A DNA stretch of 60,948 nucleotides from Mycolicibacterium pyrenivorans (lineage in GTDB: Bacteria > Actinomycetota > Actinomycetes > Mycobacteriales > Mycobacteriaceae): contig NZ_JACKSH010000224.1 in assembly GCF_025821625.1 (NCBI RefSeq), positions 1 to 60,948 on the forward strand, written 5' to 3'. The position numbers were made by a program, and so were the translations under genes. The notes beneath the pieces were generated by a model. It did not search any database, had not been told where the DNA came from, and saw only the letters and a program-made list of their open reading frames with translations. Of this stretch, positions 43,714 to 51,381 are shown piece by piece. Each line of letters opens with the position of its first letter. Position 1 is the stretch's first letter.

Positions 43714-44727
43714 CTAAGCTGTTTCGGTGATCGGGCGATCTACCCAGCTCATCAGGTCCCGCAGCTTCTTGCCGGTGACCTCGATCGGGTGCTCGGCGTT
43801 CTCCTTACGCAGCTGCTCGAGCTCCTTGTTGCCGCCCTCGACATTGGCGACCAGGCGCTTGACGAAGGTGCCGTCCTGGATGTCGCCGAGGATCTGCTTC
43901 ATCCGCTTCTTGGTGTCGGCGTCGATGACCCGCGGCCCGGACAGGTAGCCACCGAACTCGGCGGTGTCGGACACCGAGTAGTTCATCCGCGCGATGCCGC
44001 CCTCGTACATCAGGTCGACGATCAGCTTGAGCTCGTGCAACACCTCGAAGTAGGCGAGCTCGGGAGCGTAACCGGCCTCGACCATGACCTCGAAGCCGGT
44101 CTTGACGAGTTCCTCGGTGCCACCGCACAACACGGCCTGCTCACCGAACAGGTCGGTCTCGGTCTCGTCCTTGAACGTGGTCTTGATGACGCCGGCGCGG
44201 GTGCCGCCGATGCCTTTGGCGTAGGACAGCGCCAGCGCCTGGCCCTCGCCCTTCGGGTCCTGGTCGACGGCGATCAGGCACGGCACGCCCTTGCCGTCGA
44301 CGAACTGCCTGCGCACCAGGTGCCCTGGACCCTTAGGGGCGACCATGCCGATCGTGACGTTGGCCGGGGGCTTGATCAGGTCGAAGTGGATGTTGAGGCC
44401 GTGACCGAAGAACAGCGCGTCGCCGTCGTTGAGGTTGGGCTCGATGTCATTCTTGAAGATGTCGGCCTGTGCGGTGTCGGGCGCGAGCAGCATGATCACG
44501 TCGGCCCACTTGGCCACCTCTGCGGGGGTGTCGACCTCGAGGCCCTGCTCGGTGACCTTCTCGCGCGACTTCGAGCCCTCTTTGAGGCCGACCTTCACCG
44601 CGACGCCCGAGTCGCGCAGGCTCAGCGAATGCGCGTGGCCCTGGCTGCCGTAGCCGATGACGCCGACCTTGCGGCCCTGGATGATCGACAGGTCCGCGTC
44701 GTCGTCATAGAACATCTCAACTGCCAT
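43714..44727 (-). CDS. ilvC: Ketol-acid reductoisomerase
   Basis: Class I KARI of branched-chain amino-acid synthesis, 337 aa. GYGSQGHAHSLSLRDSG forms the NADPH site near residue 25, KGPGHLVRRQF and the acidic Mg ligands in FKDETETDLFGEQ and LHELKLIVDLMYEGG follow. The frame opens at TTG 44736; I chose ATG 44727 because GAAGGAAG lies about 10 bases upstream. ilvN ends 39 bases before it. Confidence 0.97.
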   Translation of the reverse strand: MAVEMFYDDDADLSIIQGRKVGVIGYGSQGHAHSLSLRDSGVAVKVGLKEGSKSREKVTEQGLEVDTPAEVAKWADVIMLLAPDTAQADIFKNDIEPNLNDGDALFFGHGLNIHFDLIKPPANVTIGMVAPKGPGHLVRRQFVDGKGVPCLIAVDQDPKGEGQALALSYAKGIGGTRAGVIKTTFKDETETDLFGEQAVLCGGTEELVKTGFEVMVEAGYAPELAYFEVLHELKLIVDLMYEGGIARMNYSVSDTAEFGGYLSGPRVIDADTKKRMKQILGDIQDGTFVKRLVANVEGGNKELEQLRKENAEHPIEVTGKKLRDLMSWVDRPITETA

Positions 44728-44766
44728 CTTTTTCAATCTTCCTTCTGTTCTTTGCTATTCGGGGTA

Positions 44767-45285
44767 TTACTTGGACGTGCTGATGCCGCGGGGCCCTCGG
44801 GACAGCGAGACCACACCGGATTGGACTATCTCCCGGATCCCGTAGGGCTCCAGAACCCGAAGCAGCGCTTCGAGCTTCTCGGGGGTGCCGGTGGCCTCGA
44901 CGGTCAGCGACTCGTTGGAGACGTCGACGACCTTGGCGCGGAACAGGTTCACCGCTTCGATGACCTGGCTACGGGTGGCGGCGTCGGTGCGGACCTTGAT
45001 CAGCGCGAGTTCGCGGGCGACGGAATTGCTGTCGTCCTGCTCGACGATCTTGATCACGTTGATCAGCTTGTTGAGCTGCTTGGTGATCTGCTCCAGCGGA
45101 GAGTCCTCGACATCGACCACGATGGTCATCCGGGACAGGTCCTTGTGTTCGGTCGCGCCGACGGCCAACGATTGGATGTTATAGCCGCGCCGGGAGAACA
45201 GTGAGGCGACGCGGGCCAGGACGCCTGGCTTGTCCTCGACGAGCACCGACAACGTGTGCGTGCGCGGGGTTCCCTGGCTGCTCAT
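44767..45285 (-). CDS. ilvN: Acetolactate synthase small (regulatory) subunit
   Basis: 172-aa regulatory subunit conferring valine feedback on IlvB. The N-terminal ACT domain (TLSVLVEDKPGVLARVASLFSRRG) carries the valine-binding loop, followed by the C-terminal ALS_ss domain. ATG 45285 overlaps the ilvB stop by 4 bases (ATGA); the longer open frame to 45378 is within ilvB. Confidence 0.97.
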   Translation of the reverse strand: MSSQGTPRTHTLSVLVEDKPGVLARVASLFSRRGYNIQSLAVGATEHKDLSRMTIVVDVEDSPLEQITKQLNKLINVIKIVEQDDSNSVARELALIKVRTDAATRSQVIEAVNLFRAKVVDVSNESLTVEATGTPEKLEALLRVLEPYGIREIVQSGVVSLSRGPRGISTSK

Positions 45286-47165
45286 GCGTGTCCCTCTTCC
45301 GGATCGTCGAACAACGGCCGGATACCGCGCGCCGCCTGGATCTCGTCGTTGCTGGTGCCTGCGGCGACCATCGGCCACACCTGGGCGTCGGCGCCGACGA
45401 TGAAGTCGATCACCACCGGGCGGTCGTTGATCGCCCTGGCCTGAGCGATGACCTCGGCCACGTCTTCGGCACGCTCACAACGCAATCCGACGCAACCCAG
45501 CGCCTCGGCCAGCTTGACGAAGTCCGGGATGCGACGCGAGTGCGTCGCCAGATCCGTCTGGCTGTACCGCTCCTCGTAGAACAGCGTCTGCCACTGGCGC
45601 ACCATGCCGAGGTTTCCGTTGTTGATCAGCGCGACCTTGATGGGGACGCCCTCGATCGCACAGGTGGCCAGTTCCTGGTTGGTCATCTGGAAGCATCCGT
45701 CGCCGTCGATGGCCCACACCTCGGCTTCGGGACGTCCCATCTTGGCGCCCATGGCCGCGGGAATCGCGAAGCCCATCGTGCCGAGTCCGCCCGAGTTGAT
45801 CCACGTCTTCGGGTTCTCGTAGGAGATGAACTGGGCCGCCCACATCTGGTGCTGACCCACGCCCGCGACGTAGACGGCGTCGGAGCCCGCGATCTTGCCG
45901 AGGCTCTCGATCACGTACTCCGGCGACAGGCTGCCGTCACTCTGCGGCCCGTAGCTCAACGGGAAGGTCGACTGGATGCCGCGCAGGTACTCCCACCAGT
46001 TGTCGATCTTCATCGAGTCCAGCGGCCCGCCGGCATCCTTGCGCAGCGCCTCGATCAGGTCCGTGATGACCGCCTTGACGTCGCCCACGATCGGCACGTC
46101 GGCATGCCGGTTCTTGCCGATCTCGGCGGGATCGATGTCGGCGTGGATCACCTTGGCCTCCGGGGCGAAGGAGTCCAGCTTGCCGGTCACCCGGTCGTCG
46201 AAGCGGGTGCCGAGAGCGATCAGCAGGTCGCTGCGCTGCAGCGCGGCCACCGCCGAAACGGTGCCGTGCATCCCGGGCATGCCCAGGTTCTGCGGGTGAC
46301 TGTCGGGGAACGCCCCGCGAGCCATCAGCGTGGTGACGACGGGGATCCCGGTCAGCTCCGCCAGGTCGAGCAGCTGGTCGCTGGCCTCACCGCGGATGAC
46401 GCCGCCACCGACGTAGAGCACCGGCTTGCGCGCCGCGGCGATGAGCTTGGCGGCCTCGCGGATCTGCCGGTTGTGCGGCTTCGTGTTGGGCTTGTAGCCG
46501 GGCAGGTCGATCTGCGGCGGCCAGGCGAACGTGCACTGGCCCTGCAACACGTCTTTCGGGATGTCGACGAGCACCGGTCCCGGTCGACCGCTGGCCGCGA
46601 TGTGGAACGCCTCGGCCATCACCCGCGCGATGTCGTCACCGTTGCGGACCAGGAAGTTGTGCTTGGTGACCGGCATCGTGATGCCGGAGATGTCGGCCTC
46701 CTGGAACGCGTCGGTGCCGATCAGTGCGCGCCCGACCTGCCCGGTGATCGCCACCATCGGTATCGAGTCCATGTACGCGTCGGCCAGCGGCGTCACCAGG
46801 TTGGTGGCCCCTGGGCCCGATGTCGCCATGCACACTCCCACCCGGCCGGTGGCATGTGCGTAACCGCTGGCGGCGTGGCCGCCGCCCTGCTCGTGGCGGA
46901 CCAGGACGTGGCGCAACTTCTGGGAGTCGAACAGCGGGTCGTAGACCGGCAGGACGGCACCGCCGGGGATTCCGAAGATGACGTCGACATCCAGCTCCTC
47001 GAGCGACCGGATCACGGCCTGGGCTCCGGTGAGCTGTTGGGGGGCAACCCGTTTCGGTTGGGCGGGAGCCGTGTGCGGGGTCGGCTTCGCGGGAGCCGAC
47101 GCAGTGTGACCCCCGGCCGCCGGGGTCGCCGGCTGCTGGGGTGGTCGCGTAGTGGGAGCGCTCAC
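45282..47165 (-). CDS. ilvB: Acetolactate synthase catalytic subunit
   Basis: ThDP/FAD enzyme making acetolactate/acetohydroxybutyrate; target of sulfonylurea-type inhibitors. The 627-aa protein has a Pro/Ala-rich N-terminal extension (about 40 aa), then FGIPGGAVLPVYD, the catalytic Glu region, and the ThDP motif GDGCFQMTNQELAT. GTG start at 47165 with a GAAGGAA box. It is the first structural gene of ilvBNC and lies 45 bases after an attenuator terminator. Confidence 0.97.
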   Translation of the reverse strand: MSAPTTRPPQQPATPAAGGHTASAPAKPTPHTAPAQPKRVAPQQLTGAQAVIRSLEELDVDVIFGIPGGAVLPVYDPLFDSQKLRHVLVRHEQGGGHAASGYAHATGRVGVCMATSGPGATNLVTPLADAYMDSIPMVAITGQVGRALIGTDAFQEADISGITMPVTKHNFLVRNGDDIARVMAEAFHIAASGRPGPVLVDIPKDVLQGQCTFAWPPQIDLPGYKPNTKPHNRQIREAAKLIAAARKPVLYVGGGVIRGEASDQLLDLAELTGIPVVTTLMARGAFPDSHPQNLGMPGMHGTVSAVAALQRSDLLIALGTRFDDRVTGKLDSFAPEAKVIHADIDPAEIGKNRHADVPIVGDVKAVITDLIEALRKDAGGPLDSMKIDNWWEYLRGIQSTFPLSYGPQSDGSLSPEYVIESLGKIAGSDAVYVAGVGQHQMWAAQFISYENPKTWINSGGLGTMGFAIPAAMGAKMGRPEAEVWAIDGDGCFQMTNQELATCAIEGVPIKVALINNGNLGMVRQWQTLFYEERYSQTDLATHSRRIPDFVKLAEALGCVGLRCERAEDVAEVIAQARAINDRPVVIDFIVGADAQVWPMVAAGTSNDEIQAARGIRPLFDDPEEGHA

Positions 47166-47209
47166 TGTGTTCCTTCGGTCTTCAGGGTCTCAATCGGTGT
47201 CGGGGCAAG

Positions 47210-47244
47210 AAAAAACCCCCGTCAGCCCGGGTGGCTGTCGAGGG
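47210..47244 (-). terminator. ilvB attenuator terminator
   Basis: On the minus strand CCCTCGACAGCC (47244-47233) pairs with GGCTGACGGGGG (47227-47216), 11 of 12 positions, loop ACCCG, followed directly by six T (47215-47210). This is a classical intrinsic terminator, rare in mycobacteria, placed between the leader peptide and ilvB. Confidence 0.93.
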
Positions 47245-47307
47245 TTGCGCGTCGATGCTTGGTTGCTATGCCCGGGTGGGGGCTAGCGCGGCATCAACGC
47301 GCAACCC
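47242..47307 (-). promoter_or_regulatory. Antiterminator stem of the ilvB leader
   Basis: Arm A (GGGTTGCGCGTTGATGC, 47307-47291) and arm B (GCATCGACGCGCAACCC, 47258-47242) pair at 16 of 17 positions. Arm A begins exactly after the Val-Val-Val-Ile codons of the leader; arm B overlaps the first three bases of the terminator stem. A ribosome stalled on the Val/Ile codons would leave A free to pair with B and weaken the terminator. The smaller hairpin 47265-47287, containing the leader stop codon, sits in the loop. Confidence 0.75.
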
Positions 47308-47367
47308 AATTACTACGACCGACGTCGGCGCCGTAGCGCCTCCGACGAGCAATCCCGAGGTCTGCAT
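47266..47367 (-). CDS. ilvL: ilvB leader peptide (attenuator)
   Basis: 33-codon ORF starting ATG 47367 and ending TAG 47266, too short for general gene callers. It reads MQTSGLLVGGATAPTS then VVVIGLRVDAAL: three Val and an Ile codon in a row (residues 17-20) followed by Leu and Val, plus Leu-Leu-Val at 6-8. All three end-product amino acids of the operon are sensed. A TAnnnT -10 (TACCGT, 47381-47376) lies eight bases upstream of the ATG, implying a leaderless transcript. It is followed by the antiterminator and terminator hairpins described separately. Confidence 0.88.
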   Translation of the reverse strand: MQTSGLLVGGATAPTSVVVIGLRVDAALAPTRA

Positions 47368-47375
47368 AGCAGTCG

Positions 47376-47381
47376 ACGGTA
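47376..47381 (-). promoter_or_regulatory. Probable -10 element of the ilvBNC operon
   Basis: TACCGT fits the mycobacterial TAnnnT -10 and is placed so that transcription would begin at or next to the leader-peptide ATG (leaderless). A TTGACC at 47398-47393 is only 11 bases upstream and too close to serve as a standard -35. Confidence 0.5.
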
Positions 47382-47413
47382 GCCGCCGAACTGGTCAAAG
47401 GTCAAATCTCCTC

Positions 47414-47477
47414 GCGCCGACGAACGCTTGCGTGAGGAGCAAACTGCGCCGACGAACGCTTGCGTGAGGAGCAAACT
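47414..47477. repeat. Perfect 32-bp tandem duplication between ilv promoter and cfp6
   Basis: The 32-base unit starting GCGCCGACGAACGCTTGCG occurs at 47414-47445 and again at 47446-47477 without mismatch. It lies in the 133-base divergent gap between the ilv leader and cfp6 and contains the GAGGAGC that could act as a ribosome-binding site in its second copy. Together with the leader elements this accounts for most of the gene-poor 47166-47500 stretch. Confidence 0.85.
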
Positions 47478-47500
47478 GCCGGTGGAATGCTGCCGATGGA

Positions 47501-47908
47501 ATGATGGGCGCCATGGGTTCCCCCTCAGCCCCGGAGTCGACCCCGGTCGTCATCAGGATCTCACCGATGGCGCACCTGGCCGTCGCCCTACTGGCGTTCG
47601 CGATGCTCTCGGTGGTGTTCGCCGGGCCCGGCTGGTGGGCGTTGCTGCTCGTCATCCCGGTGATGCTGTCGCTGGTCATCGTTCGCTACCGGACCACCGC
47701 GGACCGCGAAACGGTGACCGCGCGCACGCTGCTGGGCAGCGAAAAGCTCCGCTGGGACGACATCGACGGCCTGCGCTTCGGCCGGCGGGCATGGGCGGTG
47801 GCGCGGCGCCGCGACGGAACCGAGATATCACTTCCTGCAGTGACGTTCGCGACGCTGCCGCTGCTGGCCGCCGCGAGCGGCGGACGGGTACCCAACCCGT
47901 ACGACTAG
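47501..47908 (+). CDS. cfp6: PH-domain low-molecular-weight antigen CFP-6 homolog
   Basis: 135-aa membrane protein corresponding to Rv3004. Two adjacent hydrophobic segments (about residues 24-60) are followed by a small bacterial PH-like domain (DRETVTARTLLGSEKLRWDDIDGLRF) facing the cytoplasm. Three in-frame ATGs (47501, 47504, 47513) are possible starts. Function unknown; in M. tuberculosis the product was found in culture filtrate. It is convergent with the DoxX gene. Confidence 0.88.
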   Translation: MMGAMGSPSAPESTPVVIRISPMAHLAVALLAFAMLSVVFAGPGWWALLLVIPVMLSLVIVRYRTTADRETVTARTLLGSEKLRWDDIDGLRFGRRAWAVARRRDGTEISLPAVTFATLPLLAAASGGRVPNPYD

Positions 47909-47918
47909 ACGGGTGCGA

Positions 47919-48755
47919 TCACGCCAGCGGGTTGGCGCCGTTGAGGAAGACCCAGATCGCGACGCCCGCGCCCACGCCGAGGATCAGCGCGGCGAACGAG
48001 CCGACGAACGGCCGACGGGACCAGCCGCGGCCGGCGTCCAGGCCGTAACGGCCGGGCCCGATCAGGACGATCGCCGCGACCGCGCACACCAGGATGAGTT
48101 GGTACTGGTGACCGTCGGTGAGGAAGTCGGACAGCCTGGCCTCGTCGCGGGCGGTGGCCACCTCCACCAGCAGCGCGGTGACCAGGTATGCCAGCGCCCC
48201 CGCCGCCGCGATCGGCGTGAACAGGCCCAGTACCAGCAGCACCCCGGCGGCGATCTGTCCGCCCGCGGCGACATAGGTCAGGATGTCGGCGTGCTGGAAG
48301 CCCCACTCGTTCAGTGAGTCCCGGAACCCTCCGAGACCGGGACCGCCCCACAAGCCGAACACCTTCTGCAGGCCGTGGCCGATGAGCAGGACCCCGACGG
48401 CCACCCGGAGCAACAGCAGCCCGAGATCCTGGGTGCCCCGGCGCTCCCCGTCGAACCGGCGGTCGGCATCGTGGACCCCGACCTCGGTGGGAGCGGCCGA
48501 CGCCCCGTACGCGCCGGGTGCCAGGCCGGCGCTCGGTTGCACGTACGGCAGCGGATCGGGGTCGCTCATCAGTCCGAACGGATGTTCGCTCGCCGGCTTG
48601 GACGCGTCGTAGCGCGGGATCGCGGTGGTTTCGAAGTCACCGCCGTAGTGCGCAGCAGGCAGGTCGTCCTCGGGATCCACCAGGCTCGCCGACGCGGGCC
48701 GACCGCCCGAATCGTCGGGCCGCTGCCACGGGCCTGGGTCTTGGGGACTGGTCAC
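47919..48755 (-). CDS. DoxX-family membrane protein (Rv3005c homolog)
   Basis: 278-aa protein: residues 1-105 are hydrophilic, Pro/Asp-rich and probably disordered; the C-terminal part is a DoxX domain with four to five helices (LLLRVAVGVLLIGHGLQKVFG, GGQIAAGVLLVLGLFTPIAAAGAL). In M. tuberculosis the homolog forms a membrane oxidoreductase complex with superoxide dismutase SodA and thiosulfate sulfurtransferase SseA. GTG start at 48755. A last hydrophobic segment ends at the C-terminus. Confidence 0.88.
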   Translation of the reverse strand: MTSPQDPGPWQRPDDSGGRPASASLVDPEDDLPAAHYGGDFETTAIPRYDASKPASEHPFGLMSDPDPLPYVQPSAGLAPGAYGASAAPTEVGVHDADRRFDGERRGTQDLGLLLLRVAVGVLLIGHGLQKVFGLWGGPGLGGFRDSLNEWGFQHADILTYVAAGGQIAAGVLLVLGLFTPIAAAGALAYLVTALLVEVATARDEARLSDFLTDGHQYQLILVCAVAAIVLIGPGRYGLDAGRGWSRRPFVGSFAALILGVGAGVAIWVFLNGANPLA

Positions 48756-48890
48756 GAGTGCCAGGGTAAGTGCTAGTCACGCCCGAATCGGGAATTGCCA
48801 CGGCGCGTTGAGCCTGTTTGTGCTGGGCCGCGCCGGGCGGACCGGGGAGCGCGTGGCGCGTACCGCCCGACAATCCGTAACCTGGCCTGC

Positions 48891-50012
48891 ATGAGTCAGC
48901 GCCGGCCGTTGGGGGCAGTCGTCGTCGTGCTGTGCGCGGCATTGCTCGCCGGTGCCGGCTGCGCCCGGTTCGATTCGGCGCAGTCGCAGCCGTTCACCAC
49001 CGAGCCCAAGCTCGCGCCGGGGCCGACGTCGACCCCGCCACCGCCTCCGCCGCTGCCCGCGAAGCCGTTCCCCAAGGAATGCCCGGCACCCGGGGTCATG
49101 CAGGGCTGCCTGGAGAGCACCAGCGGCTTGATCATGTTGCCCGACAGCCAGTCCGCCCTGGTCGCCGAGCGCACCACGGGAGCGGTCAAGCAGGTGTCCG
49201 TCCGCGCCGAGCCGACGGTCAAGACCGTCATCCCCGTCGATCCCACCGGCGACGGCGGCCTGATGGACATCATCCTGTCGCCGACGTACTCCCAGGACCG
49301 GCTGATGTACGCCTACATCAGCACCCCGACCGACAACCGGGTCGTCCGCATCGCCGACGGCGATGTCCCCAAGCCGATTCTGACCGGCATCCCCAAGGGC
49401 GCCGGCGGCAACACCGGTTCGCTGATCTTCACCAGCCCGACGACGCTGGTGGTGCAGACCGGTGATGCGGGCGATCCCGGCCTGGCCTCGGATCCCGGGT
49501 CGACGGCAGGCAAGCTGCTGCGCATCGAGCAGCCGACGACCGTCGACCAGGCCCCCACGACGACCGCGATGTCCGGCCTCGGCCCGGGCGGCGGGATGTG
49601 CATCGACCCGTCCGACGGCGCCCTCTATGTCACCGATCGCACGCCCACCGCCGACCGCCTGCAGCGCATGAGCAAGGACTCGAAGGTGTCGACGGTGTGG
49701 AGCTGGCCCGACCGTCCCGGCGTGGCCGGCTGCGCCGCACTGGACGGCACCGTGCTGGTCAACCTCGTGGACACCAAGCAGACGGTCGCGGTGCGGATGG
49801 CGCCCGACACCGGGGCCGTGACCGGCGAGCCCGAGGTGGTCCGCCAGGACCAGCACGGGCACGCGTGGGCGCTGCAGGTGTCACCGGACGGCAACGTCTG
49901 GGGCGCCACCGTCAACAAGACCGCAGGCGACGCGATGAACCTCGACGACGTGGTGTTCCCGCTTTTCCCGCAGGGTGGCGGCTTCCCGCGCACCAACGCC
50001 GACAACACCTGA
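48891..50012 (+). CDS. lppZ: Lipoprotein LppZ, PQQ-glucose-dehydrogenase-like beta-propeller
   Basis: 373-aa lipoprotein (Rv3006 homolog). The signal peptide ends with lipobox LAGAGC (Cys24), followed by a Pro-rich linker and a six-bladed sorbosone/glucose-dehydrogenase-like propeller with repeating GxxDI, GDAGDPGL and GGGMCIDPSDGALYVTD segments. Whether it is an active sugar dehydrogenase is not visible. ATG 48891 is preceded by 135 bases after the divergent DoxX gene. The stop codon is one base from the stop of the convergent kinase gene. Confidence 0.9.
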   Translation: MSQRRPLGAVVVVLCAALLAGAGCARFDSAQSQPFTTEPKLAPGPTSTPPPPPPLPAKPFPKECPAPGVMQGCLESTSGLIMLPDSQSALVAERTTGAVKQVSVRAEPTVKTVIPVDPTGDGGLMDIILSPTYSQDRLMYAYISTPTDNRVVRIADGDVPKPILTGIPKGAGGNTGSLIFTSPTTLVVQTGDAGDPGLASDPGSTAGKLLRIEQPTTVDQAPTTTAMSGLGPGGGMCIDPSDGALYVTDRTPTADRLQRMSKDSKVSTVWSWPDRPGVAGCAALDGTVLVNLVDTKQTVAVRMAPDTGAVTGEPEVVRQDQHGHAWALQVSPDGNVWGATVNKTAGDAMNLDDVVFPLFPQGGGFPRTNADNT

Positions 50013-50013
50013 C

Positions 50014-51378
50014 CTAACTCGGACCCGATCCCCGTAGGCGCAGTATCAGCCGCGTCCCGCCCATCGGGCTGACCTCGAGCGCCGCGGTGCCGCCGTGGAT
50101 CTCGGCCTGTTGCGCCACCAGCGCCAGCCCCAGCCCCGATCCCGACCTCGACGCGGTGGTGCCGCGGTGGAACCGCTCGAAAACCTCGGCCCGCTCCTCC
50201 TCCGGCACCCCGGAGCCGTTGTCATCGACGGCGATCTCGACGCCCGCCGACGAACTGACCACGCTCAGCCGAACCTGTGTCGCGCCACCGTGTTTGACGG
50301 CGTTGGCGATGGCGTTATCGATGACCAGCCGCAGTCCCGCGGGCATCCCCAGCATCAGCACGGTCGTCGACGACGCCAGCGACACCTCCAGGCCCGGGTA
50401 GTTGTGCATGGCGTCGTGAGCCGCGCGGTCGAGGAGTTCGGCGACGTCGACGGGAACGAAGTCGTCGACGGTGGTCAGCTCCCCCTGCGCGAGCCGCTCC
50501 AACGCGGTCAGCGTCGCCTCGATCCTGGACTGGGTCCGCATCACGTCGCCGATGACCTCCTTGCGCTGCTCGACGCCGAGGTCGAGTGTCAACAGCACCT
50601 CGAGGTTGGTGCGCATCGCGGTCAGCGGGGTGCGCAGTTCGTGCGAGGCGACGGCGGCGAAGTCGCGCGCCGACTCCAGCGCCGCCCGGGTGCGCTGCTG
50701 CTCGTCCCCGATGCGCGCGAGCATCCCCTCCACCGCTTCGGAGATCTCGACCGCCTCCCACACCCCGCGCACCTGCACTTCGTCGGGGTTGGACTGCGCG
50801 TTGATGGCGCGGGCCTGCTGGGCGAGCAGCCGGAACGGGTTGACCATGATCAGCGCGATCACCCAGCCGACGAGCAGGGTGCCGACGATCACCCCGGCGC
50901 AGATCCAGAACACCCGCCAGTGCAGCGAATCGATGCGGGCCTGGGTCTCGGCGAGCGGCGCCCCGAGCGCGATCGACGCGCTTCCGGTGGTGATGGTGCG
51001 GACGCGGTACTCGACGCCCTCGATGGTGGTGTCGGCGTATCCGCTGGCGAGCTCCGGCAGCACGATGTCGGCGGGGATCGAGACGGTGGTGTCACCGAAC
51101 CGCGCGGTGCGCACCAGACCGCCTTCGGTGGGCTCCGGGCCGACGCCCTCCTGCGCGCTGCGCAGGAGGGTGTTGACGTCGCCGAGGCTCGACAGCGAGT
51201 CCAGTCGCCGGTCCAGCTGGTCGTACTGGTCGTTGGTGACGCCGACCCACACCCAGACGCCGAGCGTCAGCACCAGGATGATCACCCCGAGCTGGGCGAG
51301 AATGACGATCGAGCGCAGCGACAGCAGTCGCAGTGGGTGCTGCAGGACGCGGAACACCAGGTCCTGGGGTCGCTTCAT
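50014..51378 (-). CDS. PrrB-like sensor histidine kinase (orphan)
   Basis: 454-aa membrane kinase: first helix about residues 22-46, extracytoplasmic sensor about 50-150, second helix about 156-178, HAMP (about 180-235), HisKA with phospho-acceptor His246 in ASHELRTPLTAMRTNLE, and HATPase motifs DNAIANAVKHGG (N box), DNGSGVPEEE (G1) and GSGLGLALV (G2). The cytoplasmic part is very like mycobacterial PrrB (Rv0902c), while the sensor differs more. No response regulator is adjacent; it follows gatB by three bases, a place where M. tuberculosis has unrelated genes. Probably a PrrB paralog acting on a distant regulator. Confidence 0.88.
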   Translation of the reverse strand: MKRPQDLVFRVLQHPLRLLSLRSIVILAQLGVIILVLTLGVWVWVGVTNDQYDQLDRRLDSLSSLGDVNTLLRSAQEGVGPEPTEGGLVRTARFGDTTVSIPADIVLPELASGYADTTIEGVEYRVRTITTGSASIALGAPLAETQARIDSLHWRVFWICAGVIVGTLLVGWVIALIMVNPFRLLAQQARAINAQSNPDEVQVRGVWEAVEISEAVEGMLARIGDEQQRTRAALESARDFAAVASHELRTPLTAMRTNLEVLLTLDLGVEQRKEVIGDVMRTQSRIEATLTALERLAQGELTTVDDFVPVDVAELLDRAAHDAMHNYPGLEVSLASSTTVLMLGMPAGLRLVIDNAIANAVKHGGATQVRLSVVSSSAGVEIAVDDNGSGVPEEERAEVFERFHRGTTASRSGSGLGLALVAQQAEIHGGTAALEVSPMGGTRLILRLRGSGPS

Positions 51379-51381
51379 CGG

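Noticed and set aside
45201..47336. 711-aa plus-strand open frame
   Set aside because: Antisense to ilvB and its leader; shadow of codon bias.
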